64,000 nt of DNA from Sphaerisporangium rubeum (GCF_014207705.1 NZ_JACHIU010000001.1:5386501-5450500); one strand, 5' to 3'; positions 1 through 12,562 are shown, numbered from the stretch's first letter. Program-made: numbers and translations. The notes: a model not told the origin generated them from the letters alone.

Positions 1-183
1 ACGACTGGCACGAGCGACCATGTGTGCCTACAGTCGCCGTGACCGGCCGGCGGGCAGCGCTCAGCAGCGCCGGAACCGGGCCGACACGTCAGGCTACCAC
101 CGCCGTGGAGGGCTTCGCCGCACAGCGCCACAGGGACCCGGCCACAGGACCCGGTTACCGGAACCGCGTCACAGGCGCCGGTG

Positions 184-1140
184 TCAGGACTCGCCGCCGG
201 TGAACCGGCGGGCCTGTGCGACGTCGCGGTGCATCTGCTCGATCAGCGCGTCGATGGAGTCGAACTTGACGGTGTCGCGCAGCCGCGCGCCGAAGTCCAC
301 GACGACGTGCACGCCGTACAGGTCGAGGTCGTCGCGGTCGAGCGCGTAGGCCTCGACGGTGCGCTCCACACCCTCGAAGGTCGGGTTGGTGCCGATCGAG
401 ATCGCCGCGGGCCACCGCTCCCCCTCGTACGGGGACGGCGACTGGGTGCACTCCAGCCATCCGACGTAGACGCCGTCGGCCGGGATGGCGGTGAACGACG
501 GCGACTCGACGTTGGCCGTGGGGTACCCGAGCAGGGAACGGCCGCGCTGGTGGCCGCGCACCACCACACCCTCGACCCGGTGGGGCCGGCCGAGCGCGTC
601 GGCCGCGCCGGCGACGTCGCCGGCGGCGAGCAGCTCGCGCACCAGGCTGGAGGAGATCGCCTCGCCGTCGCTGACCAGCGGCACGCTCTCGGCCACGAAA
701 TCGTACTTCTCGCCGAGCTCGCGCAGGGTCTCGACGTTTCCCGCCGCCTTGTGGCCGAAGCGGAAATTCTCCCCCACCACGACCCCGGCGGCGTGCAGGC
801 GGTCGACCAGGACGGCCTGCACGAACTCGTCGGGGGTCATGCGGGAGAACTCCAGCGTGAACGGCAGCACGCACACCGCGTCGACGCCGAGCGCGCCGAG
901 CAACTCGGTGCGGTGCCTGGCGGTGGTCAGCCGCGGCGGATGCGTGCCGGGCCGTACCACCTCATCCGGATGCGGATCAAAGGTGATCACGACCGAGGGC
1001 ACACCGATGCGCCGCGCCATGGCCACCGCGTGCGCGACCATGCGCTGATGGCCGCGGTGCACACCGTCGAACACCCCGATCGTGACGACGGACCTGCCCC
1101 AGTCCCCGGGCACGTCGTCGAGTCCGTGCCAACCCTGCAC
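184..1140 (-). CDS. ribF: Bifunctional riboflavin kinase / FAD synthetase RibF
   Basis: Makes FMN from riboflavin and then FAD from FMN, using ATP, in the cytosol. The N-terminal nucleotidyltransferase motif GVFDGVHRGH lies at residues 22-31, and the C-terminal flavokinase motif GYPTAN is near residue 205. The length of about 318 aa is normal for the family. The frame is open upstream to 1209, but I chose the GTG at 1140: it is preceded by AGGAACGAGG and gives the usual start, a few residues before the (W)GRSVVTIG strand. It sits at the downstream end of the rimP-to-truB block, as in other actinobacteria, where ribF often precedes rpsO; that gene would lie left of the window. Confident call. 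Confidence 0.95.
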   Translation of the reverse strand: MQGWHGLDDVPGDWGRSVVTIGVFDGVHRGHQRMVAHAVAMARRIGVPSVVITFDPHPDEVVRPGTHPPRLTTARHRTELLGALGVDAVCVLPFTLEFSRMTPDEFVQAVLVDRLHAAGVVVGENFRFGHKAAGNVETLRELGEKYDFVAESVPLVSDGEAISSSLVRELLAAGDVAGAADALGRPHRVEGVVVRGHQRGRSLLGYPTANVESPSFTAIPADGVYVGWLECTQSPSPYEGERWPAAISIGTNPTFEGVERTVEAYALDRDDLDLYGVHVVVDFGARLRDTVKFDSIDALIEQMHRDVAQARRFTGGES

Positions 1141-1275
1141 CTCGACCTCGTTCCTGTGCTGACGGCCGCGCTCACCGCCTTCAAGCCTGCCATGAGCGCC
1201 GGGTTCCATGCGCCCCCGGCACGAGGGTAGCCGAGCGGCCGCCTCCGCCGGTCATGGGGACGTGTTCTTGAGGGG

Positions 1276-2370
1276 TCACAGTGACGCCTTGAGGCCGGAG
1301 CCGCACAGGGGTGCCACGACGACCTCGCCGGGGGCCGTGCCGAGGCCGCTCACGGCGGCGTAGGCGACCGCGCCGGTGGGTTCCACCCACAGGCCGCGCG
1401 AGGCCAGCGCGGCGTGCGCGGCGGCGATCTCGTCCTCTGAGACGGTCACCACAGTGCCGCCGGTGTCGCGGACGATCTCCAGCACGCGCGGGCCGCGCAC
1501 GGGTGCGGCGATCGCGATGCCTTCGGCGGCCGTCCGGCCCGGCCGTACCGCGGTGACCTCGCGCGCGCCTGCGGTGTACGCCGCGGCCACCGGAGCGCAC
1601 CGCTCGGCCTGCACGGCGACGACGCGGGGGACGCGGTCCACGAGTCCGGCGTCGCGCAGCGCGGCGAACCCGAGGTAGGCGCCGATGACGAGGGTGCCGT
1701 TGCCGGCCGGCAGCACCAGCGTGTCCGGGGCCGTGCCGAGCCGCTCGAAGATCTCCAGCGCGTAGGTCTTGACGCCGTCGTGGAAGAACGGGTTGTACAC
1801 GTGGCTCGCGTAGAAGGCGCCGGTGCGCTCGACCCGCTCGGCCGCCGCCGTGGCGGTGTCCTCACGGGACCCCGGCACCACGGTGACCTCGGCGCCGTGG
1901 CCCGCGATCTGCTGGACCTTCTTGGCGCTGGTCCCCTCAGGCACGAAGATCTCGGCACGCAGGCCCGCTCTGGCCGCGTACGCCGCCATGGCCGTGCCGG
2001 CGTTGCCGCTGCTGTCGCACACCACGCGCTCGGCGCCGAGGAGCCTCGCCACGGTGGCGAGCGTCACCGCGCCTCTGTCCTTGAACGATCCGGTCGGCGA
2101 GGCGTACTCGACCTTGAGCAGCAGACCGGGGTCGCCGTCCGGTGAGGCCCTGATCAGCGGCGTCAGGCCCTCGCCGAGGGTGAGGCCGAGGGACGGGACG
2201 GCGAGCGCGTCCGCGTACCGCCACAGCCCCTCCTCGGTGGAACGCGGCCGCCAGGTGAAGGGGACGGCGGCGAGGTCGAGCGGGCCGCCGCAGTCGCACC
2301 GCCAGCGTGCCGCGTCCGGCACATAGGAGCGGCCACAGGCGCAGGTGTAGTGCGGGAGCGCGTCGCGCAT
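1276..2370 (-). CDS. Threonine synthase-like PLP-dependent lyase
   Basis: A fold-type II PLP enzyme resembling threonine synthase (O-phosphohomoserine to threonine). The N-terminus carries a ribbon-like CxC...CxC pair (Cys10, 12, 25, 27). The PLP lysine is Lys97 in GSFKDRG, and the phosphate-binding loop is SSGNAGTA. The ATG at 2370 was chosen over the longer frame because GGAAGG stands 9 nt upstream and the protein then begins just before the Cys ribbon. It lies between ribF and a divergent acyl-CoA dehydrogenase, away from any hom/thrB genes, so it may be a paralogue with another beta-eliminating activity rather than the main ThrC. Family confident, exact substrate not. Confidence 0.8.
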   Translation of the reverse strand: MRDALPHYTCACGRSYVPDAARWRCDCGGPLDLAAVPFTWRPRSTEEGLWRYADALAVPSLGLTLGEGLTPLIRASPDGDPGLLLKVEYASPTGSFKDRGAVTLATVARLLGAERVVCDSSGNAGTAMAAYAARAGLRAEIFVPEGTSAKKVQQIAGHGAEVTVVPGSREDTATAAAERVERTGAFYASHVYNPFFHDGVKTYALEIFERLGTAPDTLVLPAGNGTLVIGAYLGFAALRDAGLVDRVPRVVAVQAERCAPVAAAYTAGAREVTAVRPGRTAAEGIAIAAPVRGPRVLEIVRDTGGTVVTVSEDEIAAAHAALASRGLWVEPTGAVAYAAVSGLGTAPGEVVVAPLCGSGLKASL

Positions 2371-2519
2371 GCGGAAAGCCCTTCCTCGCCGAAGCCACGG
2401 GACGCGGACCACCCTAGGGGCCACCGGAGCCGAACATTCTTCCGGTGAGTCGGATATCGAAGGCTACTCGCGGGTAGCTATGTGGCGAGACACCGATGGC
2501 AGGACCCGTGGAGGTGGCG

Positions 2520-4388
2520 ATGAGCGACTACGACAAGGCGCGAGAGGTCGCCGAGCAGGCCCGCGAGCAGGAGTGGACGCGGCCCAGCTTCGGCAGGCAG
2601 CTGTTCCTCGGCGACTTCCGTCCCGACCTGGTGCACCCCGCGCCGAAGCTCAGCGAACGGGAGACCAAGAAAGGCGAGGAGTTCCTGGCGTCACTGCGCC
2701 GCTACCTGACCACACATGTGGACCCCCTGCAGATCGAACGGACCGCGCAGATCCCCGACGAGGTGATCAAGGGACTCGGCTCGATCGGCGCGTTCGGCAT
2801 GACCATCGACGAGGAGTACGGCGGGCTCGGGCTCAGCCACCTGTACTACACGCGAGCCCTGATGATGGCCGCCTCCTGCTCCCCCGCGCTCAGCGCGCTG
2901 CTGTCGGCCCACCAGTCCATCGGCGTGCCGCAGCCGCTGCGGCTGTTCGGCACACCCGAGCAGAAGCAGCGGTTCCTGCCGCGGTGCGCGCGCGGCGAGA
3001 TCTCCGCGTTCCTGCTGACCGAGCCGGACGTCGGGTCCGACCCGGCGCGGCTGGCCACCACCGCGGTACGCGACGGCGACTCGTACGTGCTCAACGGCGT
3101 CAAGCTGTGGACCACCAACGGCGTGGTCGCCGACCTGCTCGTCGTCATGGCCCGCACCGGCGCCAAGATCTCGGCGTTCGTCGTGGAGGCGGACTCCCCC
3201 GGCATCACGGTCGAGCACCGCAACGCGTTCATGGGCCTGCGTGGCATCGAGAACGGCGTCACCCGTCTCAGCGACGTCCGGGTCCCGGCCGAGAACCTGA
3301 TCGGCCGCGAGGGCCAGGGCCTGAAGATCGCGCTCACCACCTTGAACACCGGCCGCCTCTCACTGCCGGCGACCTGCGCCGGCGCCGCCAAGTGGGCCAC
3401 CAAGATCGCTCGCGAGTGGAGTGCCGCGCGCGTCCAGTGGGGCCACCCGATCGGCGAGCACGAGGCCGTGGCCGGCAAGATCGCCTTCATCGCCGCCACC
3501 GCGTACGCACTGGAGGCCGTCGTCGACCTCGCCAGCCGCATGGCCGACGACGAGACCAACGACATCCGCATCGAAGCGGCGCTCGCCAAGCTGTACGGCT
3601 CGGAGATGGCGTGGCGCGTGGCCGACGAACTGGTACAGATCCGCGGCGGCCGCGGCTACGAGACCGCCGAGTCCCTGCACGCACGCGGCGAACGCGGCGT
3701 CCCCGCCGAACAGGTCCTGCGCGACCTCCGCATCAACCGCATCTTCGAGGGCTCCACCGAGATCATGCACCTGCTGATCGCCCGCGAGGCCGTAGACGCA
3801 CACCTGTCCGTGGCCGGCGGCCTCATCGACCCCAAAGCCGACCTCAAGGCCAAAGGCAAGGCCCTGACCCAGGCGACAGCCTTCTACGCACGCTGGCTCC
3901 CGGCCCTCACCACCGGCCCCGGCCAGTTCCCCACGTCCTACCAGGCCTTCGGCACCCTGGCCCCCCACATGCGCTACGTGGAGCGCACCAGCCGCAAACT
4001 GGCCAGAGCCACGTTCTACGCCATGTCCCGCTGGCAGGGCCGCCTGGAACACAAACAAGCCTTCCTGTCCCGCATAGTCGACATAGGCGCCGAACTCTTC
4101 GCCATAACCGCCACCTGCGTCCGAGCCCAGGAAGACTCCCGCACCCACGGCCCGGCCCCGGTGGAACTGGCGGACGCCTTCTGCCACCAGTCCAGACTCC
4201 GCGCGGAAACCCTCCTGTCCCACCTGTGGACCAACTCCGACACCACCGACGTCCGCCTCTCCCGCCACATCCTGGAAGGCCGCCACACCTACGTCGAAGA
4301 CGGCGTGATAGACCCGTCCCTGGACGGCCCCTGGATCGCCCCCACCACCAACCCCACCGGCACCAACGTCCACCGCCCCATCCACTGA
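2520..4388 (+). CDS. Long-form acyl-CoA dehydrogenase (FadE type)
   Basis: FAD-dependent alpha,beta-dehydrogenation of acyl-CoA, the first step of beta-oxidation. Visible motifs are LTEPDVGSD (residues 166-174), KLWTTN (195-200) and RIFEGSTEI, whose Glu410 is in the place of the catalytic base. At 622 aa it is longer than the usual 380-400; about 190 residues follow the catalytic core, as in VLCAD-like enzymes. The ATG at 2520 was preferred to the one at 2496 because GGAGG precedes it by 5 nt. It is transcribed divergently from the threonine synthase-like gene. The last 110 codons use the rare Ile codon ATA four times, unlike the rest of the gene. Acyl chain specificity cannot be read from the sequence. 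Confidence 0.9.
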   Translation: MSDYDKAREVAEQAREQEWTRPSFGRQLFLGDFRPDLVHPAPKLSERETKKGEEFLASLRRYLTTHVDPLQIERTAQIPDEVIKGLGSIGAFGMTIDEEYGGLGLSHLYYTRALMMAASCSPALSALLSAHQSIGVPQPLRLFGTPEQKQRFLPRCARGEISAFLLTEPDVGSDPARLATTAVRDGDSYVLNGVKLWTTNGVVADLLVVMARTGAKISAFVVEADSPGITVEHRNAFMGLRGIENGVTRLSDVRVPAENLIGREGQGLKIALTTLNTGRLSLPATCAGAAKWATKIAREWSAARVQWGHPIGEHEAVAGKIAFIAATAYALEAVVDLASRMADDETNDIRIEAALAKLYGSEMAWRVADELVQIRGGRGYETAESLHARGERGVPAEQVLRDLRINRIFEGSTEIMHLLIAREAVDAHLSVAGGLIDPKADLKAKGKALTQATAFYARWLPALTTGPGQFPTSYQAFGTLAPHMRYVERTSRKLARATFYAMSRWQGRLEHKQAFLSRIVDIGAELFAITATCVRAQEDSRTHGPAPVELADAFCHQSRLRAETLLSHLWTNSDTTDVRLSRHILEGRHTYVEDGVIDPSLDGPWIAPTTNPTGTNVHRPIH

Positions 4389-4756
4389 ACGGCCCTGTTC
4401 TCACCCACCGCGAGCAACGGCAAGTACGGGTGGGGTTCCCAACACACACCAACGGACCGCGACCAGCATTCCGCCGGCAGAACCCCACCCACAACCCTCC
4501 GAAAACAACAGCCAAGCGAACGGACAAGCCCCTGAACGGCCCTGTCTTACCCGCCGGAAGCGACCAGAAGCGGGGCAAGCGACCGCAGAAGCGGGGCAGG
4601 GGTGCCGGGCTCCCTCCCGCCGGAGCTGACCGCAGGAGCGGGCCCGGACGCTCCCCTGGAGACGACGACCAGCAGGTTGGCAAAGGAACTCCCACCCGAA
4701 CACGGACCCACCCCGCACGGGTAAAAAAGGGCCGTCCGCGGTCTCAGCTCATGAGG
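4389..4756. other. Convergent intergenic region with repeats, no gene
   Basis: 368 bp between two converging genes (acyl-CoA dehydrogenase and truB). I see no credible ORF. It holds an 11-bp perfect inverted repeat (4428-4490), a repeated block TGAACGGCCCTGT that begins at the dehydrogenase stop and again near 4532, and a doubled AGAAGCGGGGCA near 4568 and 4588. On the minus strand a run of six T (around 4724-4729) lies just downstream of the truB stop and could help end truB transcription, although the hairpin before it is weak. Confidence 0.6.
4428..4490. repeat. 11-bp perfect inverted repeat, 41-nt loop
   Basis: GGGTGGGGTTC at 4428-4438 and GAACCCCACCC at 4480-4490. It lies about 40 bp after the stop of the acyl-CoA dehydrogenase. 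There is no T-tract, so a role as a simple intrinsic terminator is unproven; a stabilising 3' structure is possible. Confidence 0.5.
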
Positions 4757-5644
4757 TCAGACAAAGACCGCCAGAGGCCGTGCGGTGTGGCCGTGTTCCT
4801 CGACCAGGGCCAGGAGGGTGCCGTCGGGGGCGAAGACGCCGATGGGGCCCGCTCCTAGGCCGGGGGCCGGGAGGGGGGCGCCGTGGGAGATCTGTTTGGC
4901 TTGGGCTTCTGTGACGTTCAGGCGGGGGAAGGCGGCGGATACGGCTTCGGCTATGGGGAGGATGGTGCAGTCGGTGGTGAGCTGGTCGATGGTGCGGGCC
5001 AGTTGGAGGTCGTAGGGGCCCACTCTGGTGCGGCGCAGGGCGGTGAGGTGGCCGCCTACGTTCAGGGTGGCGCCTAGGTCGCGGGCCAGGGAGCGGATGT
5101 AGGTGCCGCTGGAGCAGCGGATGACGGCGTCCACGTCGATCATGTCGGCGGTGTGGCGGATGGCGGTGATGTCGAAGGAGTGGACGGTCACGGGGCGGGG
5201 CTTGAGTTCGACCTCCTCACCTGCTCTGGCGCGTTTGTAGGCGCGCTCGCCGTTGACCTTGATGGCGCTCACCTGTGGGGGGATCTGGGTGATGGGGCCG
5301 GTGAGCGTGGCGACCGCGGAGAGGATGACGGGGTCCGCCACATGAGCGGCCGAGCATTTCGCCAGGGGCTCGCCTTCGGCGTCGTCGGTCGTCGTGGTGG
5401 CCCCCAGGCGCATCGTGGCCTCGTAGACCTTTTCTGTGAGGGCGAGGTGGCCGAGGAGTCTTGTCGCCTTCTCGACGCCGACCACCAGCACGCCGGTGGC
5501 CATGGGGTCCAGCGTGCCGGCGTGGCCGACCCTGCGGGTGCCGGCGAGGCGGCGCAGTTTGCCGACCACGTCGTGGGACGTCCACCCGGCGGGCTTGTCC
5601 ACCACGATCAAGCCGCTCGGCGGCACCGGACGCGCGCTGGTCAT
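4757..5644 (-). CDS. truB: tRNA pseudouridine(55) synthase TruB
   Basis: Isomerises U55 to pseudouridine in the T-loop of tRNAs. The catalytic aspartate is Asp46 in GHAGTLDPMATG, preceded by the VVDKPAGWTS strand (residues 14-23). The frame is open to 5812, but the ATG at 5644 has AGGAG 8 nt upstream and starts the conserved domain correctly, giving 295 aa, the usual length. It belongs to the translation block, 178 bp downstream of nrnA. That gap holds an 8-bp inverted repeat CGGCGTCC/GGACGCCG (5709-5716 and 5733-5740) that may be an mRNA structure between the two genes. Confidence 0.95.
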   Translation of the reverse strand: MTSARPVPPSGLIVVDKPAGWTSHDVVGKLRRLAGTRRVGHAGTLDPMATGVLVVGVEKATRLLGHLALTEKVYEATMRLGATTTTDDAEGEPLAKCSAAHVADPVILSAVATLTGPITQIPPQVSAIKVNGERAYKRARAGEEVELKPRPVTVHSFDITAIRHTADMIDVDAVIRCSSGTYIRSLARDLGATLNVGGHLTALRRTRVGPYDLQLARTIDQLTTDCTILPIAEAVSAAFPRLNVTEAQAKQISHGAPLPAPGLGAGPIGVFAPDGTLLALVEEHGHTARPLAVFV

Positions 5645-5822
5645 CGTCGTTCGCTCCTGTGAGACGTCGTCAGGGGACGGAGGCAGGCCATAAGGCCGCG
5701 GGAACGGCCGGCGTCCGGCCGCCGTGGGGAGGGGACGCCGGTCGGCCACGAGGCGGTGGGAACAGCCGGTGCTCGGCTGCTGGGGCTTCGGGTCGGGACG
5801 GGGGCCGGCCACGGGACGGAGG

Positions 5823-6860
5823 TCAGGTGCAGCCCCGGGTGGTGCGGGGGCCGAGTTCGGCCACGACCTCGCGGAAGCGGGAGACGGTGCGGTCGGGGGG
5901 GTCGTGGGAGGTGTAGCCGGCGGCGAGGGTGTGGCCGCCGCCGCCTAGGTGGGTGCAGGCGCGGCCGACGTCGACGCCTCCCTTGGAGCGGGTGGAGACC
6001 TGCCAGGCTCCCTCGTCGTCTTCCTTGAGGACCATGGCGATGTCGGAGCCGTCGGTGCGGCGGACCACGTCGATGATGCCTTCGACCTCGTCGTACGGCA
6101 GGCAGTAGGCGGCGCGGTCGGCGCGGGGGACGAACGTCCACACCATGCCGAGGCCTCCGGCGGCGTCCTCGTCCAGTGCGCAGCGGTCCAGCGCGGCGCC
6201 GAGGACCTTGAGGTAGCCGAACGGTGAGCGGTCCCACAGTTCGCGGGCGATCTCGTCGGTGCGCAGGCCGGCGGCGACCAGGCGGGCCGCCATGTGGTGC
6301 ACGGCCGGGGTGGTGCAGGAGTGCCGGAAGGACCCGGTGTCGGTGACCAGGCCGGTGTACAGGCACGTGGCGACGTCGCGGCCGATCGGCAGGCCGAGGC
6401 GGCCGATGAGCTGCTCCACCAGGGTGGCGGTGGACGCCGCGGACGGGTCCACCAGTGACACGGTGCCGAAACCGGTGTTGGACGGGTGGTGGTCGATCAC
6501 GATCAGTTCGGCCGCCTTGCCGGCGTTCGGCGCGAGCAGGCCGAGCCGGTCCACCGTGGGGCAGTCGAAGCTGATCATCAGGTCGGGCTCGGCGGGGTAG
6601 CGGGACGGCGGCACGAGCAGTTCCTGGCCAGGCAGGAACCGCAGCAGCCGCGGCACCTCGAACCGCCGGTCGCCGAACGACGCCACGACACGCTTTCCCG
6701 CGCCACGAAGCGCCATGCCGAAGGCGAGCATCGAGCCGAGCGCGTCGCCGTCCGGGGAGATGTGGCACACCAGCGCCACGTCCCCGGCGTCGCCGATCAG
6801 CTCGACGGCCCGCTCCCAGCCGGCCGCCGGCATGGGGGTGCGGGGATCCGGGCCGTCCAT
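5823..6860 (-). CDS. nrnA: DHH-family phosphoesterase (NrnA-type oligoribonuclease / pAp phosphatase)
   Basis: Degrades short RNA oligonucleotides and, in characterised NrnA proteins, dephosphorylates pAp, in the cytosol. The first DHH motif is HISPDGD (residues 33-39), the signature DHHPS is near residue 122, and the C-terminal DHHA1 glycine-rich segment HLGGGGHTLAAGY is present. Length 345 aa. The start ATG overlaps the rbfA stop (TGATG), with a GTG one codon earlier as an alternative, so translation is probably coupled to rbfA; no clear Shine-Dalgarno site is seen. The order rbfA-nrnA-truB is the usual one in Gram-positive bacteria. Confidence 0.92.
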   Translation of the reverse strand: MDGPDPRTPMPAAGWERAVELIGDAGDVALVCHISPDGDALGSMLAFGMALRGAGKRVVASFGDRRFEVPRLLRFLPGQELLVPPSRYPAEPDLMISFDCPTVDRLGLLAPNAGKAAELIVIDHHPSNTGFGTVSLVDPSAASTATLVEQLIGRLGLPIGRDVATCLYTGLVTDTGSFRHSCTTPAVHHMAARLVAAGLRTDEIARELWDRSPFGYLKVLGAALDRCALDEDAAGGLGMVWTFVPRADRAAYCLPYDEVEGIIDVVRRTDGSDIAMVLKEDDEGAWQVSTRSKGGVDVGRACTHLGGGGHTLAAGYTSHDPPDRTVSRFREVVAELGPRTTRGCT

Positions 6861-7348
6861 CACGGCGCGGCCGGTCGTACGTGCGACGTCCCGGCCTCCT
6901 CCGTCAGGTCGTCGTCGGCGAAGTCGTCCTCGTCGTCGGGCTTGCGGTAGGGGTCCGCCTCGCCGGCGTGCACGGCGCCTTCCGCCTGCCTGGCGATCAG
7001 CTCGTCCCTGGCCCGAGCCTCGGCGAACAACTCGTCCATGTGGCGCGCGTTGTCGGGAAGGGGGTCGTGGCTGAAGGTCAGTGTCGGGGTGTGGCGCACA
7101 CCGGTCTGGCGGCCGACCTCCGACCTGATGATCCCCTTGGCGCTCTCCAGGGCCGCGGCGGTGTCGGCGCGCTCGGCCTCGGAGCCGAACACGGTGTAGA
7201 ACACCGTCGCGTCGCGGAGGTCGGCGGTGATCCGGGTGTCGGTCACCGTCACGAAGCCCAGACGCGGATCCTTGATCCGGCGTTCGAGCATCTCGGCGAC
7301 AACCTGCTGGATGCGGTCCGCAAGTTTGCGTGCGCGTGCTGCGTCCAC
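6860..7348 (-). CDS. rbfA: Ribosome-binding factor A
   Basis: Small KH-like protein that helps 30S subunit maturation by binding near helix 1 of 16S rRNA. The N-terminal [18 protein letters not shown] helix and the [13 protein letters not shown] strand are typical. The GTG start at 7348 has AGGGGGAG upstream. Its 162 aa exceed the usual 110-130 because of an acidic, charged tail rich in DDE after residue 120, which is common in actinobacteria. The stop overlaps the start of nrnA. It follows ylxP in the translation block after a gap containing a tandem decamer repeat. Confidence 0.95.
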   Translation of the reverse strand: MDAARARKLADRIQQVVAEMLERRIKDPRLGFVTVTDTRITADLRDATVFYTVFGSEAERADTAAALESAKGIIRSEVGRQTGVRHTPTLTFSHDPLPDNARHMDELFAEARARDELIARQAEGAVHAGEADPYRKPDDEDDFADDDLTEEAGTSHVRPAAP

Positions 7349-7413
7349 GATCGCGCTCCCCCTCTATGCCCTCTTTACTCGCTTAACACGCTTAACGACC
7401 AGCGGGAGACCAG

Positions 7414-7453
7414 GCTTCCCGATGCTTCCCGATGCTTCCCGGTGCTTCCCGAT
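7414..7453. repeat. Tandem 10-bp repeat, four copies
   Basis: Four head-to-tail copies of CTTCCCGATG at 7414-7453, the third with one change (CTTCCCGGTG). It lies in the 110-bp gap between the ylxP stop and the rbfA start. Just beside it, near 7380-7397, CGCTTAAC also occurs twice. On the mRNA strand the decamer reads CATCGGGAAG. It probably arose by slippage; copy number may vary between strains. Confidence 0.85.
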
Positions 7454-7458
7454 GGTCC

Positions 7459-7758
7459 CTAATCCTCGTCTCCGTTGAAGAGCGACCGCCGTGCGGACAG
7501 CAGCTCGATCTCCGGCCGGGACGCGACCATCCGCTCGCATGCCTCCAGCACCTCACCGCAGTTGCCGGGGGAGGCCGAGACGACCGCCACGCCGATCTCG
7601 GCGCGGCGGTGCAGATCGAGATGCCCGGTCTCCGCCACGGCGACCGCCGGGAAACGGCGGCGCACCTCGGCGACGATCGGACGCACGACCGAGCGCTTCT
7701 GCTTCAGCGAACGGACGTCGCCGAGCAGGAGGTCCAAGGTCAGAGCACCTATGTACAT
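7459..7758 (-). CDS. ylxP: DUF503 / YlxP family protein
   Basis: Small conserved protein found between infB and rbfA in many Gram-positive genomes; its molecular role is unknown, but its location suggests ribosome biogenesis or translation. The family signature LTLDLLLGDVRSLKQKRS begins about residue 6, followed by VAETGHLDLHRRAEIGVAVVS. I chose the ATG at 7758 (MYIGAL...), which gives 99 aa as in the family. An upstream ATG at 7779 would add seven residues. Neither start has a strong Shine-Dalgarno site. Confidence 0.88.
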   Translation of the reverse strand: MYIGALTLDLLLGDVRSLKQKRSVVRPIVAEVRRRFPAVAVAETGHLDLHRRAEIGVAVVSASPGNCGEVLEACERMVASRPEIELLSARRSLFNGDED

Positions 7759-7843
7759 GGCGGTCGCCACGGACGTCATCGGCGGGTGTACGGCGTGGTG
7801 CCCGCGGGACGGACCCGCGGGCACCGGATGCCTCGGCCTCGCG

Positions 7844-11119
<3,276 letters not shown>

Positions 11120-11271
11120 TGCACTCCCTTACTCGGCCCGGGAGGCAGGTGCCGCCGGACCGTCGCTACGTGGACGTACTCATCGCCGCATGCTCATCAG
11201 GCGCTCATCGCTATCTGACCCGCCTATCGACTCGGCGTCCTACATGACAGTTGGTAACCATTCACCCGGTC

Positions 11272-11565
11272 CTACTCTGCGTCAACCCCCGCGAGATGAA
11301 CCCGCAGACAAGACATGTCGAGCGGCCCCGCGACACGGAACGAACGCGGGAACGCCCGGCGGCGTTCTGCGAGCTCAAGGCAGCGCGGGTCGGGATGCAC
11401 ATAAGCACCACGGCCCGGCGACCTGCCCTGGTGATCGGGGACGACTGCACCCTCGACCACCACCAGGCGGAGCAGCTCGGACTTTACCGTGCGAACCCGG
11501 CAGCCCACGCATGTTCTCAGCGGGGCCGCCCGGCCACCATGTTCAAGCTTACCTTGTGGAAGCAT
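11272..11565 (-). CDS. ylxR: YlxR family (DUF448) RNA-binding protein
   Basis: Small basic protein encoded between nusA and infB in most Gram-positive bacteria. The signature RTCVGCR is at residues 17-23, and [22 protein letters not shown] follows in two blocks. The only in-frame start is the ATG at 11565, which lies inside the end of nusA (17-bp overlap), so translation is probably coupled to nusA. Length 97 aa. Family members bind RNA and have been linked to RNase P in one species, but the role here is inferred from position only. Confidence 0.9.
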   Translation of the reverse strand: MLPQGKLEHGGRAAPLRTCVGCRVRTVKSELLRLVVVEGAVVPDHQGRSPGRGAYVHPDPRCLELAERRRAFPRSFRVAGPLDMSCLRVHLAGVDAE

Positions 11566-12562
11566 CGGCGGGGCCGACCGCGTCCCCCGCCGCCGTCGCC
11601 TGGGTATCGGGCCGGATGTCGATGCGCCATCCGGTGAGACGGGCGGCCAGTCGCGCGTTCTGGCCCTCTTTGCCGATCGCCAGCGAGAGCTGGTAGTCGG
11701 GAACCGTCACCCGGGCCACGCGAGCGTCGGGGTCGATCACTTCCACATGGGAAACCCTGGCCGGCGACAAAGCATTCCCGACGAACTCGGCGGGATCGTC
11801 GGACCAGTCGATGATGTCGATCTTCTCGCCGTGCAGCTCCGTCATCACGTTGCGCACGCGCGAGCCCATCGGGCCGATGCAGGCCCCCTTGGCGTTGACC
11901 CCGCCGCGCCGCGACCGCACCGCGATCTTGGTGCGGTGGCCGGCCTCGCGCGCGATGGCCGCGATCTCGACGGTGCCGTCGGCGATCTCGGGGACCTCCA
12001 GCGCGAACAACTTCTTGACCAGGTTGGGGTGGGTGCGCGACAGCGTGACCGACGGCCCCTTGTGCCCCTTCTTCACCTGGACCACGTAGCAGCGCAGCCG
12101 CTCGCCGTGGACGTACTCCTCACCGGGCACCTGCTCGTTGTGCGGCAGGATCGCCTCGATCTTGCCGAGGTCGACCAGGACGACGCGGGGGTCCTTGCCC
12201 TGCTGGATCACGCCGGCGACGAGCTCACCCTCACGGCTCGCGAACTCACCGAAGTTGATCTCGTCTTCGGCGTCCCGCAGCTGCTGGAGGATCACCTGCT
12301 TGGCGGTGGTCGCCGCGATGCGGCTGAAGTTGCCAGGCGTGTCGTCGTACTCGCGCAGCACCCGGCCCTCGTCGTCGAGCTCGGCGGCCCAGATGCTCAC
12401 GTGACCGGACCCGCGGTCCAGCTCCGCTCTCGCCTTGGCCGCCGCGCCTTCCGTGCGGAAGTACGCGATCAGCAAGGCGTCCTCGATGGCCTTGACCACC
12501 AGGTCGAAGGAGATGTCCTTCTCTCGCTCCAGGCTGCGCAGGACGCTCATGTCGATGTCCAC
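11549..12562 (-). CDS. nusA: Transcription termination/antitermination factor NusA
   Basis: RNA polymerase-associated factor that controls pausing, termination and rRNA antitermination. The N-terminal RNAP-binding domain ([12 protein letters not shown]) is followed by an S1 domain ([11 protein letters not shown]) and two KH domains ([40 protein letters not shown]). It lacks the acidic C-terminal repeats of the E. coli protein, as is usual in actinobacteria (337 aa). The GTG at 12562 was preferred to an inner ATG because GGGGGG stands 6 nt upstream. It starts 11 bp after rimP ends, and its 3' end overlaps ylxR. Confidence 0.96.
   Translation of the reverse strand: MDIDMSVLRSLEREKDISFDLVVKAIEDALLIAYFRTEGAAAKARAELDRGSGHVSIWAAELDDEGRVLREYDDTPGNFSRIAATTAKQVILQQLRDAEDEINFGEFASREGELVAGVIQQGKDPRVVLVDLGKIEAILPHNEQVPGEEYVHGERLRCYVVQVKKGHKGPSVTLSRTHPNLVKKLFALEVPEIADGTVEIAAIAREAGHRTKIAVRSRRGGVNAKGACIGPMGSRVRNVMTELHGEKIDIIDWSDDPAEFVGNALSPARVSHVEVIDPDARVARVTVPDYQLSLAIGKEGQNARLAARLTGWRIDIRPDTQATAAGDAVGPADASTR

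Noticed and set aside
20-349. Plus-strand ORF at the left edge
   Set aside because: It overlaps the 3' end of ribF antisense, is extremely Arg/Ser-rich and has no ribosome site.
4428-4490. tRNA-like arm GGTTC/GAACC
   Set aside because: The repeat resembles a T-arm only by chance; no acceptor stem, anticodon arm or other tRNA landmarks are present.
2369-4858. 829-codon plus-strand frame over the acyl-CoA dehydrogenase
   Set aside because: It is a shifted frame of a well-supported gene and encodes Arg/Pro/His-rich nonsense typical of high-GC shadows.
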